A stretch of 64,000 bases of DNA from Burkholderiales bacterium PBB1 (GTDB lineage: Bacteria; Pseudomonadota; Gammaproteobacteria; Burkholderiales; Burkholderiaceae_C), in assembly GCA_002255905.1 (NCBI GenBank), contig NKIN01000001.1, positions 248,001-312,000 on the forward strand, written 5' to 3'. Shown one piece after another: positions 1-12,000 of the stretch; position 1 is the stretch's first letter; each line of letters starts with the position of its first letter. Made by a program: the position numbers and the translations under genes. The notes beneath the pieces are model-generated. The model was not told the origin of the DNA. It searched no databases and worked only from the letters and a program-made list of their open reading frames with translations.

Positions 1-3000
1 AGCACCAGCTCGAACGCCTGCCCGGCGACGAGGCTGGCGGGTGCGCTCACGTTCAGCGAGGGCGCCACATTGCGCACCGGCACGACGAAGGACAGCGGCG
101 CAGAGCTGTTGCCCAGGGCATCGACGGCGCGCACGGTGAAGCTGGCGTTGGCCGGGCCGTCGGCGGCCGTCCAGGTGATCAGCCCGGTGGCGCTGACCTG
201 TGCGCCCGACGGGGCGGTGTCGAGCACATAGCTCACGGCCTCGCCCTGCGGATCGGTGGCGGCGAGCTGCAGGCTCCAGGCACTGCCTTCGTCGACCGGC
301 GCAGGCGCAGGCACCGGCGCGAACACCGGGGCAAGGTCGCCAGCGGGCGGCGTCGAAACGAACGACACGTCGTCGACCTGCACCACCGAGCCCGGTGGGC
401 CGAAGCTGAGCAGGTCGAGGAACAACACGGCGGTGCGGCCAGCAGCATCGGCCTTCAGCGGCACGACGTAGCGGACCGAGCCATCGGGCAGTACCGTGGC
501 CGTGGTGCCGGTGGCCAGGTTGGCGTTCGCGCCCAGCTGCAGGTTCACGGCCGCGTCCGACGCAGTGAGCGCAGCCAGCGGCAGCAGCGACTGGCCGGTC
601 GGGCCATTCAGCAGCGAGACCTCGAACGCATCGGGCGGCTGGTCCGTGGCCTGCGGGCCGGCGGTCACTTGCACCGTGAAGCTCAGGCCCGTGGCGCCCT
701 CGGGCACCACCGCCCACTGCATCAGGCGCGAGAGGTAGGCGTCGCCTTCGGCCAGCACACCCTTGCCACCGGTCACGCTGGCCTGGCCGTCGGCGGTCCA
801 GGCGCTGGTGGCATCGAAGCCGCTGTCGGTGATGCCGGTGGCCACGCCGGAGGTGGGCACGGTCCACACCGGCACCGCGGTGGGGGTCGTGGTGGTGAAC
901 GCGGTCGTGGTGGTGGATGGTTGCGACACGGGCGTGCCAGCGGCGTCGTACACGGCAGGCGCGTCGCCCCCTTCCTGGCGCGGCGTGTTGCCGGGGTAGT
1001 GGTACAGGTCCAGCAGCTGCAGGCCGCGCAGCCACGTGATCAGGTCGTCGGCCGACAGGCTGATGTGGCCTGCCGCGGCGCTGCCGTCGGCCACCGCCAG
1101 GCTGGGTTCGTCGAGCGCCATCGACAAGGCCACCAGTTGCTTCTGGGTCACCTGCAGGTTCAGCAGGTTGCCCATGAAGTTCAGGTTGGAGGCCTGGGCA
1201 CTGTCCTGGAAGAAGCCCGACTGGTAGAACGCGGGCAGGCTGGACGCCGGGCCGTACTCGTCGAACAGGCCGAGCTGGTGGCCGAATTCGTGCGCGATGG
1301 TCTTGCCGATGCGCGTGCCGAAACCGAACAGATCGACCACCGAGGTTTCGGTACCCGCCGAGCGCAGCAGGTTGTCGAGCAGGATGTTGATGCTGCTGGA
1401 CTGATCGGCGTTCAGTGCATTGACCAGTCGGTACTTCTTGCCAGCGGCCGTCTCGTCGACGCGCAGTTTCCATTCGGTGTCGATCTGCTCGGGCGCGGGC
1501 TGCGCGGCTCCGGGCTGGATCACACCGTTGGCACCGAGGAAGAACAGCGAGCGGAAGTCCTGCGACGATGATCCCAGCAGGCTGCTGCTGCCGCTGAAGT
1601 CACCGCTGCTGCGGGACTGGCTGTCACCGGTGGTGCGCACCGACACGTCACCGGTCAGGCCGCTGTCGATCAATTCGAGCGCCGGCACCAGGCTGCCTGG
1701 GACATCTTTCAGGAACGTGCGGTAGACCTGCTGGATCGCCTCCAGCATGCCCTCGATGATGGTGTCGATGCGCGAATTCAGCACATCGCGGTCGATGACC
1801 ACGTCGGGGAACGAGCTGCCCGTCATGAAGTCGAGGAACTTGGCGTACTCCGGAACCGTGTTGAACTGGGTGCTGGCGCCGGGCACGGCGGTGTAGTACT
1901 GGTCCAGCGGGTTCACGTCGACCGTGCCGGACTTGCGTGCCGACCACAGCTCGTCGTACAGGCGCAGCAGCGTGTCGCGGATCAGCTGCACCGGCACCTT
2001 CAGCTGCTGGATCGGGCGCACGTCGCTGCGCATCAGGGTCGTGGACCAGACATCGCTGCCCTTGCGGACCTCGAACGAGTCGAGCCACTTGGTGGCGATG
2101 TCCGATTCCTGCGCGGTGAAGGTCAATGTGCTGACGCCGCCCTTGGTCTTCCAGGGAATGCCATCGACGCCATAGATGGCCAGCGGGGTGTCGTTCTTGA
2201 TGTGCACCGTGCGCGTGCCGCCGACACGGGTGTCGGCCAGGTTCATCGTGCCGTCGTAGGCATTGAGATCGGACAGCTCGGCCAGGTGATAGGCCATCAG
2301 CGTGGTGCGCGTCAGCACATGGGTGCCCGACAGCGTGTCGATGGTCACAGGCGCCTGCATCAGCCAGGCCTCGTTGTTGTCGAACTTGGGCAAGGCCGCA
2401 TCGCTGACGCGGGCGCGCAGGTACAGCGTCTTCGATGCGCCGGCTGCCAGCGTGAACGCGGCGAGCGTGTGGTCTGCCCCGTCGTTGACGACCGTCGAAG
2501 CCAGGCCATCGTCCAGTTCGACGAAGTAGTTGGCGCCCACGGTGATGCGCATCACCCGGGCCACGCTGCTGGTGTTGCTGACGGTGAAGGCGATGCGGTT
2601 GGTGCCGTCGACCGATTCGAAGTTGCCTGCCACCTCCGGTCCCTGCGGACCCAGCGGGTGCAGCGCGTTGCTGAGGTAGATGGCCTGGTCGTTCTGGTCG
2701 CCGTAGTTGTCGGTGACCACGATGCCCGAATCCATGTGGATGTTGTCGAGCTGGATGACGTCGAGCGGGTTGGCGGCCACCCACTTGAACGACAGCGTGA
2801 CCTGATGACCACGGGCATCTGGCGGAATGTTCAGGCGCACCGTCTGCATCGCCGGCTTTTCCAGCGTCGTCAGGTCGGTGCCGGGCTGCCCCAGCATCGA
2901 CACGCTGCCGAACTGCCACACCTGCTGGCTGACGTCGTCGGTGGCGAAGATCTCGAGCTTCGAGTTCGCGTCGACGCCGGCGGCCACGGCGAAGTCCAGC

Positions 3001-6000
3001 GCCAGCCGGCTGGCATCGGGCCCGATGTACATCCGGTTGTGGGTGAGCGTGTCGTTGACGACGCTGAGCTGGAACGAGTAGTCGAGCAGCTTCTCCTGCA
3101 GGTACGACTCCAGCGCGGGAATCGCGTCGCCGATGGCCCCCTTGATCGCGCCGCCCGCTGCGCTGGCAAGACCTTTCACCGAAGCTTTCTTCTTCAGCGT
3201 GGCGAAGAAGTCGCCGATCAGCTCGCCCGACACCTCGGCCAGCACGTCGCCCTTGACCGCCAGCCACGCGGCGTTGATCGTGTTGCGCACTTCGGTGAAG
3301 GCCGCCACCGGGTCGTTCCAGATCGAGCTCTTGACGGTTTCCACCTGCTTGGAAATCTGTTTGCCGAGCAGCGCGCCGAAGAAGTCGTACAGCGGATAAC
3401 CCTGGCCCTGCACCTGCTGGCCGGCCGCACCGACCAGCTTGGTGACCAGCGATTGCACCTCCTCCGACTTGTGCAGGCTGGAATTGACCAGGTCGGTGGC
3501 GGCCGCAATGATGTCGTTCTGTACCGTTTCGAACCAGCCCGCCTGCAGGTGCGGGGCGAGCGCCAGGCCTTGCAGCTTGCCGCCGCTGCCACCCTGCAGC
3601 GACCAGCCCGGGATTTCCAGCCAGGTGTTCGAGCCGGCGATCAGCGGGAAGCGCCCGAAGAACGGCCGGATGCTGGCCTGGAAGTCGCCGTTGAACACCG
3701 ATGGGATCGGTGCATCGGTGACGCCGAACTGGGTGTTGTTGGTGGTGAGGTCGGTGGGCGTGGCGGCGCTCTGCGGCCGCAGCGCCACGCCGCCGCCCAG
3801 CACCGAATAGAACGCACCCGCGCCGATGCCTTCCCACGAGCGGGTGTCGGTCCTGGCGAAGCTTTCGGTCTTGGGCACGAGGTAGGCGCCGTTCTGCACT
3901 TCCTGCGCGCGATACCACGGGAAACCGTTGCCCAGGAAGCCGGTACGCAGGATGCGCTCGTTGGTGGCCGAGGGCACGTACAGCCGATCGGCCACCTGCC
4001 GCCAGATGCGGTCGTTGGGCGTGGTGGCCAGATCGGCATTGCCCGGGAACAGTTGGATCTGCAGGTCGGCCGTGCCGGCATACCAGGCCACCGTGCGCGC
4101 ATCGGGCGATCCCAGGCCGACGTAGGGGTCGTCGTACTGGAAGCCGGGGCGGCCGTTGAGGTTCAGGTTGACATCGGCCCCGGTGATCGCGCGGCCGTTC
4201 GAGGTGAAGCCTTGCAGCAGCGAGCTGAAGCTGATGCGCTTGAAGACGTCGTCGATCAGGAAGCTGGTGAACGACGAGTTCGGTGGCGTGTCGCCACCCA
4301 CGTCCTGGTAGTAGTTGTCGAGGAAGCTGATGTTGCTCCAGTTCTCGACGGTGGGGTCCTTGAAGTCGTTGTAGGCCAGCGTGTCCAGTGCCAGCAGGTG
4401 CACCGCCTTCGCGAGTGCGTCGATGAACTTGGACAGGTACTTGCCGACGTAGGGCACCAGGTTCGACGCGGCGCTGACGATGGACAGCGCGTCCTTCAGC
4501 GGGAAGGCCAGCGAGTCCTGCGTGAAGTCGTGCGGGTCGAGTGTGGTGACCTGCAGGTCGGGGATGCCGCCGGCGGCGCCGGTGGGCAGGTAAGCGCCGA
4601 AGCGCTGCACGATCTCGCTGGTCACCGAGGCCCCGCGGCCGAAGCCGATCATGTGCCAGGCCGAGGTCTTGAGCGCGGTGCCGACCGCGTCTCCGGTGGA
4701 GATCATGCCCATGATGCTGGCGAAGAGGGCGTCGGCTGCGGCCTCGGCGAAGCCCGAATCGCTGATGGCGGCTTCGCGCGTCCAGTCGGAGACCAGCACC
4801 AGCGACTTGCCCAGCACCGAGGCCATCGAGACGCCGTCGGGCGAGGTCCAGCTGCCGTCTTCCGGGTGGTAGATGAACAGCGCGCCATCGCCCTGCCGCG
4901 CGATGGCCTGGCCCAGCTCGATCAGGTTGCTGATGTCGGTGGTTGCCCGGCCATCGCTCAGGTACGGCACCTGGAACCCGTGGGTGATCAAGGTCACGGC
5001 CGCGTAGGTGGTCGGCAGCGCGTTGCTCGCAGGGGTGGCGCCCGCCGCGGCGACCTTGAACTGCTGCGAGTCGCGGTAGACACGGCCGTCGGGTGTCGTC
5101 ACTTCGACGCCCCACCAGTACGACTGGCCTTTTGTCAGCATCGACAGGTCGGGCAGCGTGGTCGATTGCACGCCTGCACCCGTCTCGAGGTCGAAGCGCT
5201 CGCTGGTGTAGATGCGGTTGGCGTTGGCGTCGAGGCTGTACGAAGAACCTGTGAGGATGTACTGGCCGTAGGCGGTCGCGAGGTGATCCGGATTCGGGTA
5301 CGTGCTGGCCACCGGCTTGTCGCTCGGGAACAGCCCCTGCCCCGGTTGGAAGGCGCTGACGAACAGGCGCGCCGAGCCGGCACGTCCGCTGGTGGTCCAG
5401 GTGAAGGTGGGGGTGGTGTCGGTGACGTCGGTCGTGCTGGCTGGCGTCAGCAGCTTGAGGAAATCGTCCTGTACGGCGATGCCGCGAGGCGAGGCGCCAG
5501 GCGCCAACGGGGCCCGGTCCTGGTTGATGAAGTTGCCGAACTCCTGCAGCGAGCCGGTGCCGCGCAGCCGGTAGTCGGCGCGCAGATCGATCAGCGGGTT
5601 CGGGATCTTGACCAGGAAGGGATCGTCGTCCGGGCCCAGCAGGGCGCCGGTTTCGCTGTAAGGCCGCAGGAATTCGTTGATCGGCGTCCGGGCCAGGGCG
5701 TCCAGCCCGCCGCCCTGGTTGGCGGGCAGCGCCAGGATGCGCTCGACCTCGGCAATCATGGCGCTCACGCCGAACACCTGGACCTGGTTCGAGCCCGAGT
5801 AGGCAACGTACAGGTATTCCCCGTTCGGCGACAGCGCCAGGTTGTCCGGGAACGAATACGGCGTCATCCGCGTGGCCGCAATCAGGCCTTGCTTCGGATC
5901 GCCTTCTTCGGTGTACAGGTGGAACGGGTCGCGGATGATGCCGACGTTGCCGCCGGCCGGCTGCGCCAGCGAGATGTCGGGGTCGTGCGACGCGACGCCC

Positions 6001-9000
6001 TGGATGTACTGGTTGTAGCCGGTGACGAAGGCCCAGCGCAGGTCCTGCGTGACCACCACGGCCTGGGCGTTGTTGACGTCGAACTTGTCGGTGGCACTGC
6101 CCAGTGTCAGGTTCAGGTAGCGCGGCGTGCTCCAGATGCGGCCGCCGGCCTCGCGCTGCATGAAGCCCACGCCGCCGGGCCGATTCTGGCTGTTGGAGTC
6201 GGTGGCGTCGGTGTCACCATCGAACGCCCGGTTGGTGAAGATGACCCGACCGGCTTCGGAGGTGCCCGAAATGCCGTACGGCTCGGGGCCGACATCGATG
6301 ACCTGCTCGATCTTCGTGAGCGGCAGGCCGATGGCCAGGTTGCCACGCAGGCTGCGCACATCGAACACGATGATGCGGCCGGGCAGCGGGCGCGTGGTGT
6401 CGTTGTCACGGTCGTCGCCGAACAGCTTCTTCCCGCCGGGCGCCAGCGCCAGCAGCTGGCCCGCGGCCGAGTCCATCACCAGGCCTCGGAATCCAAACGG
6501 CGCGACCGGGCCATTGGCATCCTGGGCCGTGAGGGTCGCGATGAGCTGGTTGTAGGTGTCCGAACTCGGGTCGATGTCGAGCACATAGATGCGGCCACCG
6601 CCGCCCGTGGACGTGGCCTCGTCACCGACGAAGGCCAGGCCCTGCGCATCGTCGAGCACGATCCAGAAAGGCCGTGCGTCGTCAGGCAGGTTGATGGGCT
6701 GCACACCCAGCGTGGCGGCACGTGCCGGATCGTTCGGGTTGTTGGGGTCGAGCGGCAGATCGGCCACCGCATCGAGCTGGCGCAGCATCAGCGTGTCGAC
6801 CACGGCCACGCTGTGCGATGAGCGCAACGTGACGTAGGCGCGTGCGTTGTCGGCGGTGATGGCGACATCGCGCGGCGCATCGGGCTGGTTCGGCTTGGTG
6901 GTGTCGCCCACCGAGATGCGGCCCACCACCGTGTTGGCCGGCGTGGTGCCGTCGTTCGAGGTGGTGATGACGCCCACGGCATCCTGGCCACCCAGTGCGA
7001 CGAAGGCGTAGCGCCCCGGCGCCTCGATGCCGACCTGGTTGCTGAAGAAGACGTTCTTGGCCCAGGTCGGGACGCCGCCGGCGGTGCTCACCAGCACGCT
7101 GGAGGTGCGCCGCACCTCGATCTTCACGCCGCCGATGGCCACGTTGGTCGGCACGGCGACGTTGTAGCGGCCGTACAGGACCGGGTCTGCGGTCAGCGGG
7201 GCAGTGGCCACCACCACGCCGTTCGCGATGAAGGCGACCGTCAGGTCTTCCAGCCGCTGGCCGACCACGCCCGAGCCGGTGTCCGGCGCACCGGCCTGCG
7301 ACCAGAACGTCTGCGCCAGGTCCAGCGACAGCACCGGCGCCAGCACACCGCCGGTGCCAGGTTTCAGCTCGACGCTCGCACTCATGATGCGGGGATCGGT
7401 CACGGCAACCGCAGCGCTGTCGATCACCTGCGCCGAGAACTTGCCGACGCCACCGGGCAGCACCTCGACATTGCCCTGCGACTGCACGAAGCCACCCACC
7501 GGCGAGATGCCCCACACCACCAACGGGCTGCGGCCGAAGGGCAGTGTCATCAAGCCCGCCAGTGCGCCCATCGCCGTGACGGCGATGCCCAGCAAGGGGT
7601 TGATGACCATCGCGGTGGCCGCAGCGAACGCGATCCCACCCGCTGCGGCGCCTGCTGTGCTGCCTGCCAACGCACTCAGCACACCCGTTGTGGCTTCTGC
7701 CACGCGCACGGTCTGCAGTTTTTTCAGCGAGATGCCGGTGACGATGTAGTTGCCGCCACTCAGCACGCCGGGGTAGGGGGGCGACTGCGTGCGGGCGATG
7801 CCATCGGCGCCCACCACGCCGCTTTCCACCTCCAGCCACAGGTGGCGGATGGCGCCGCTCGGGTCGGGCAGATCGATCGCGCGGTAGAAGCGCACCTCGG
7901 TGCCCTCCGCGAGACCGGTGACCGGGATGGCCAGCTGCGCCGGCACCTGCATGCCGTTGGGGCCCACGTCGAGCGTGAACGCAGCGCCCAGCGTGTAGCC
8001 CTGGTCCGCCGGCAGCATCGGCGGGCCGAAGGTCGCGGGGTCGGCCGACTGGATCGACACGGTGGTGTCGGCCGCCAGCGCGCCGGGCGCCACGGCGACC
8101 CGCATGCCGCTCGCGTCGCTGACCAGCCCGCCATCGGCGCCCACGACGGTCGGCCCGACGCTGGGGGTCTGCACCCGCACGGCGATGCGCGATTCGGCGG
8201 AGCGGTAGATGACGGTGACCACCGACTCGCCGGATTGCAGGCCGGAAATGAGGCCATCGGCCGAGATCTGCACCACGCGCCCATCGCCTGCGAAATACAT
8301 CGCGCCGCTGGCAGCTGAGGCCACCTCCTCATCGAGCGAGGTCACCTTGATCTGGCGCTGGCCGCCCTGGGCTGCGAGCGTGACCGAGCCCGGGTAGGTG
8401 TCGATGCCGCCCAGCTGGATGGCGGCGTCGTCGAGCGTGGTGGGCGCACCCACGACGTAGGCGGTGGCAGCCGAGAGATCCCCGCGCGAGGCGACCAGGG
8501 CCCCGTAGCCGTTGTGCATCCCGCGCAGCACGCCGTTGCCGTTGATGGTGGCGGCATCGCCGCCCACGGTACGCAACTGCAGGTAGTCGGGCGCGAGTTC
8601 GACGCCGGTCTGGTCTTCGAAATCGCCAACGAAGCCCATCTGCACGGCCGAGCCGGTCTGGATCACGGGCCGACGGGTCAGGATATCGATGGCGATCAGC
8701 GCCGCGTTCGACACGTTGACCGTGTACGTGTGCACGGCCGAGCTCAGGTAACCATCGTCGGCGACCAGGCTGACCTGCGCGACGCCGGAGTACCCTGCCT
8801 CGGGGCGGAAGATGATGGAGCGCCCATCGCCCGACATGCGCGCCGAGCCGTGGCTCGCGCCGACCACGCGCAGCGTGACCGGATCGCCTTCGATGTCGTC
8901 GGCCGCCGCGGCCATCGACGCGGTCAGCTGCAGATCGACGTGGGTCAGCAGCGAGGTGTCTTTCAGCACCGGCGCGCGGTTCGGGGTGTAGCCGAAGTTG

Positions 9001-12000
9001 GCGTACAGCAGCTGCGTGTCGGTGGCGTCGACCGCGCCGTCGAGGTTCACGTCCATCTGCGGGTTCACGCTGCCGGCAGCCCGCGCGGCGCTCAGCAGCG
9101 AGGCGTCGCTGCCGTCCACCTGTCCGTCGAGGTTGACGTCGCCGACCGCGAACACCCGCAGGTGGAACCCCCCGTTGCCCGACGCTGCGGCCAGCCGCAG
9201 CGCCAGCAGACCGGCATCGGTGACCCGGAAGAGCGCATAGGCGCGCCCGGCCGTGGCGCCGGACGACAAGGCCGTGAGGCCCGCCAGCTCGGGAATGGCC
9301 GGAGCCAGCGTGCTGCCCGCGTCGGCTTCGACCACGATGCCGATCAGCGCGGCACCACCGGCCGAGGCACTGATCTCGCTGGCGCGCACCGTCAGCGCAT
9401 ACAGCGCAGCGCCCCCGGCACTCAGTGAGCCCGCCACCGGCTGGTCGAGGTACTGGCCGGCCACGCCGAGGTCGGCCGCCAGCGGGGCGCTGGTGCTGCC
9501 GGCGCCCGCAGGCGTCACGGTGACGCCCGAAGTGCCGTCGGTGGCGATCAGCAGGTGACCGTCAGCGTAGGCGTAGCGCATCGACGTGGCGCTTTCCAGC
9601 TGGCGCACGCCGATCAACCGTCCATCGGCGTTGTAGCTGTAGAGCACCTGGCCACCGTCCGGCCGCACCAGCGTCGAGACCTGCCCGCGGGCATTGCGCT
9701 CCAGGCGCAGGCCCTCGCCGCTGGGGGTCGCGATGCCGGCATCCCCCACCAGCAGTTCGACCCCGTCGGCGTACACGATGCGCGAGACACCGTCGCGCGC
9801 GCTGAACTCGTAGCGCGTGCCGTCGGCCCCTTGCAGCACGAAGGCGGCGCGGGCGGTGCTGGCCTGCGGCGTGTAGGCGGCACCGGTCAGCAGGTCGTAG
9901 TAGGTGCCCAGGCCCTTTTGCAGCAGACCACCGGCCGACGACAGGCTCCAGGTGGAACCGGCGTCCGCTGTCCAGCGGGCCTGCTCGAAGGTCTGGCCTG
10001 CTGCGGCGATCGACACCGGCGTGAAGGTGAACCCGATGCGTGAGCCGTCCGGTGCCGTGAGGTAGAGGCGGTCACCGGCGCGCAGGCCGCTCGTGTTGGC
10101 GGTGCCGTCGGAGGCAGTGCTGACATCGAGGTCGCGCAGCGCCCAGCGCCAGCCATCACCGAAGGCCCCCGGCACGTCCGGCTGCAGATCGTTGTAGGTG
10201 CGAACGATGGAGATCGGGTGCCCGGCCAGCGTGATGCTCGCATCGGTTTCGGTGCGCACGACGGCAGGCACCTTCGAGGCCGAGTGCACCTCGACCTTCA
10301 CGCTGATCTCGGACTGGCGCCCCGCCGTGTCGACGGCCTGCAGCCGCAGCACGTAGTAGCCGTCGACCAGCGTGGCCGGGTCGAGCGCGGCCAGCGTGGC
10401 GGGCGTGGCCAGCGCCTGCGAGCCCTGGCCCAGCGTGCGGAAGGTGCTGCTGCCCTGGCGCGCGATCGACAGCGTCCAGGATTCGAGCGCGCTGTCCTGC
10501 ACCGAGCCGACAACGGCCACTGGCGCCGATACCACCGATGGGTTGCCCGACAGCGACAGCGTCAGCGTGGGCGCCTGCAGATCGAGCGGATCGCGCACGC
10601 GGATCACGGTGTCGGTCTGGCTGGTGTAGCCGTCGGCATCGGTGGCCGTGGCCACCAGGCGCATCAGGCCGGGCGCGCCGGCAGCGATGCTGGCGCGGCC
10701 CCGCGCGTCGAGCACGACCGCCTGACCGTTGACTGTCAAGGTGCGCGCCACAATGGGCGCCAGGCTGTCGGCCAGCACGGTGGCGTTGACCAGTTGCCCT
10801 GGAACGGCCGGGAACGACGGTGTGGTGACGACGCTGACCGACGGACCCTGCGCCACCACGCCCACCCGCACCAGCACGCCGCGCGAGACGGTGGCCACGC
10901 CGTCGCTCACATGCAGCGCGATCAGGAAATCGCCCACCTGACCCGCCGACGGCGTCCAGTCGAAGAGGCCGGTCTGCGCGTTGACCGTGGCGCCTTCGGG
11001 CAGGCCGCTGGCCGAATAGCGCAGCGTCTGGTCGGTGTCGGCGTCGGTGGCGACCAACTGGAATTGCAGGCGCGAGCCGACCGTGGCGCGGTGATCGGAC
11101 ACCGTGAGCGCCGGTGCGCGGTTGGTGTCGGCCACATCGATCTCGATGGCCAGCACGTCGGCGGCACCGCTGCGATCGACTGTCCGCAGCTGCACGGTGT
11201 ACACACCGGCCTGGCCGTAGTCCGGCGTCCAGTCGAATCGGCCGGTGGTCGGGTCCAGGCGGGCGCCGGCGGGCAGGGCGCCGACCACGCTGTACAGCAG
11301 GGCGTCGCCATCCGGATCGGTGGCCACCGGTGTGAAGCTCAGCGGCGCGCCTTCGCGCCCACCCACCGGCGGCAGCACCGAGAACACCGGGGACTGGTTG
11401 GTCTGCAGCACCGTGATGCGCACCGTCTCGCTGCTGCTGGCCGCGCCGTCGCTGACCCTGAACACCACGCCGGGGTAGTCGCCCGCCTGCACCAGGGTCG
11501 GCGTCCAGCGGAAGATCCCGGTCAGCGGATCGAGCGTCGCGCCCGGTGGCGCGTTCAGCACCTCGTAGCTGAGGCGGTCGCCATCGGCATCGGTGGCCGA
11601 CAGTGCCAGCGTGTACGACTGCCCTTCCTGCACGACCTGGTCGCCGATCGGCTGCAGCACCGGCGCGGCATTGCTGGCTCTCGCAGTGAGCCGGAACTGC
11701 CGCGTGGCGCTGCCCACCGTGCCGGCACCGCCGTTGCCGTCGTCGCGAACCGTGAGCGACACGTCGTAGACGCCGGCATCGATGGCGGTGGGTGTCCAAC
11801 TCAACAACGCCGTGCCGTAGACCACGCCCGGGGTCGGCGACACGCCGGCGGGCAGGCCGGTGGCGCTGAAGGTCAGTGCGTCCTGATCGAGGTCGCTGGC
11901 GCGCACCAGCAGTGTCCACGGGCTGCCGATCACCGCCACCTGGTCGCCGATCGGGCGCAGCACGGGCGGCTCTGAAGCAGAAGTCACGCCGACCACGAAG

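Noticed and set aside
1648-5115. A minus-strand frame of 1,155 codons inside the giant gene
   Set aside because: It is Arg/Gly/His-rich frame-shifted text; the giant frame in the same place reads as recognisable domains, including the lipase-like elbow.
6682-7839. Minus-strand frame of 385 codons
   Set aside because: Same reason: Arg/Gly-rich shadow of the YVTN-like and ZU5-like part of the giant frame.
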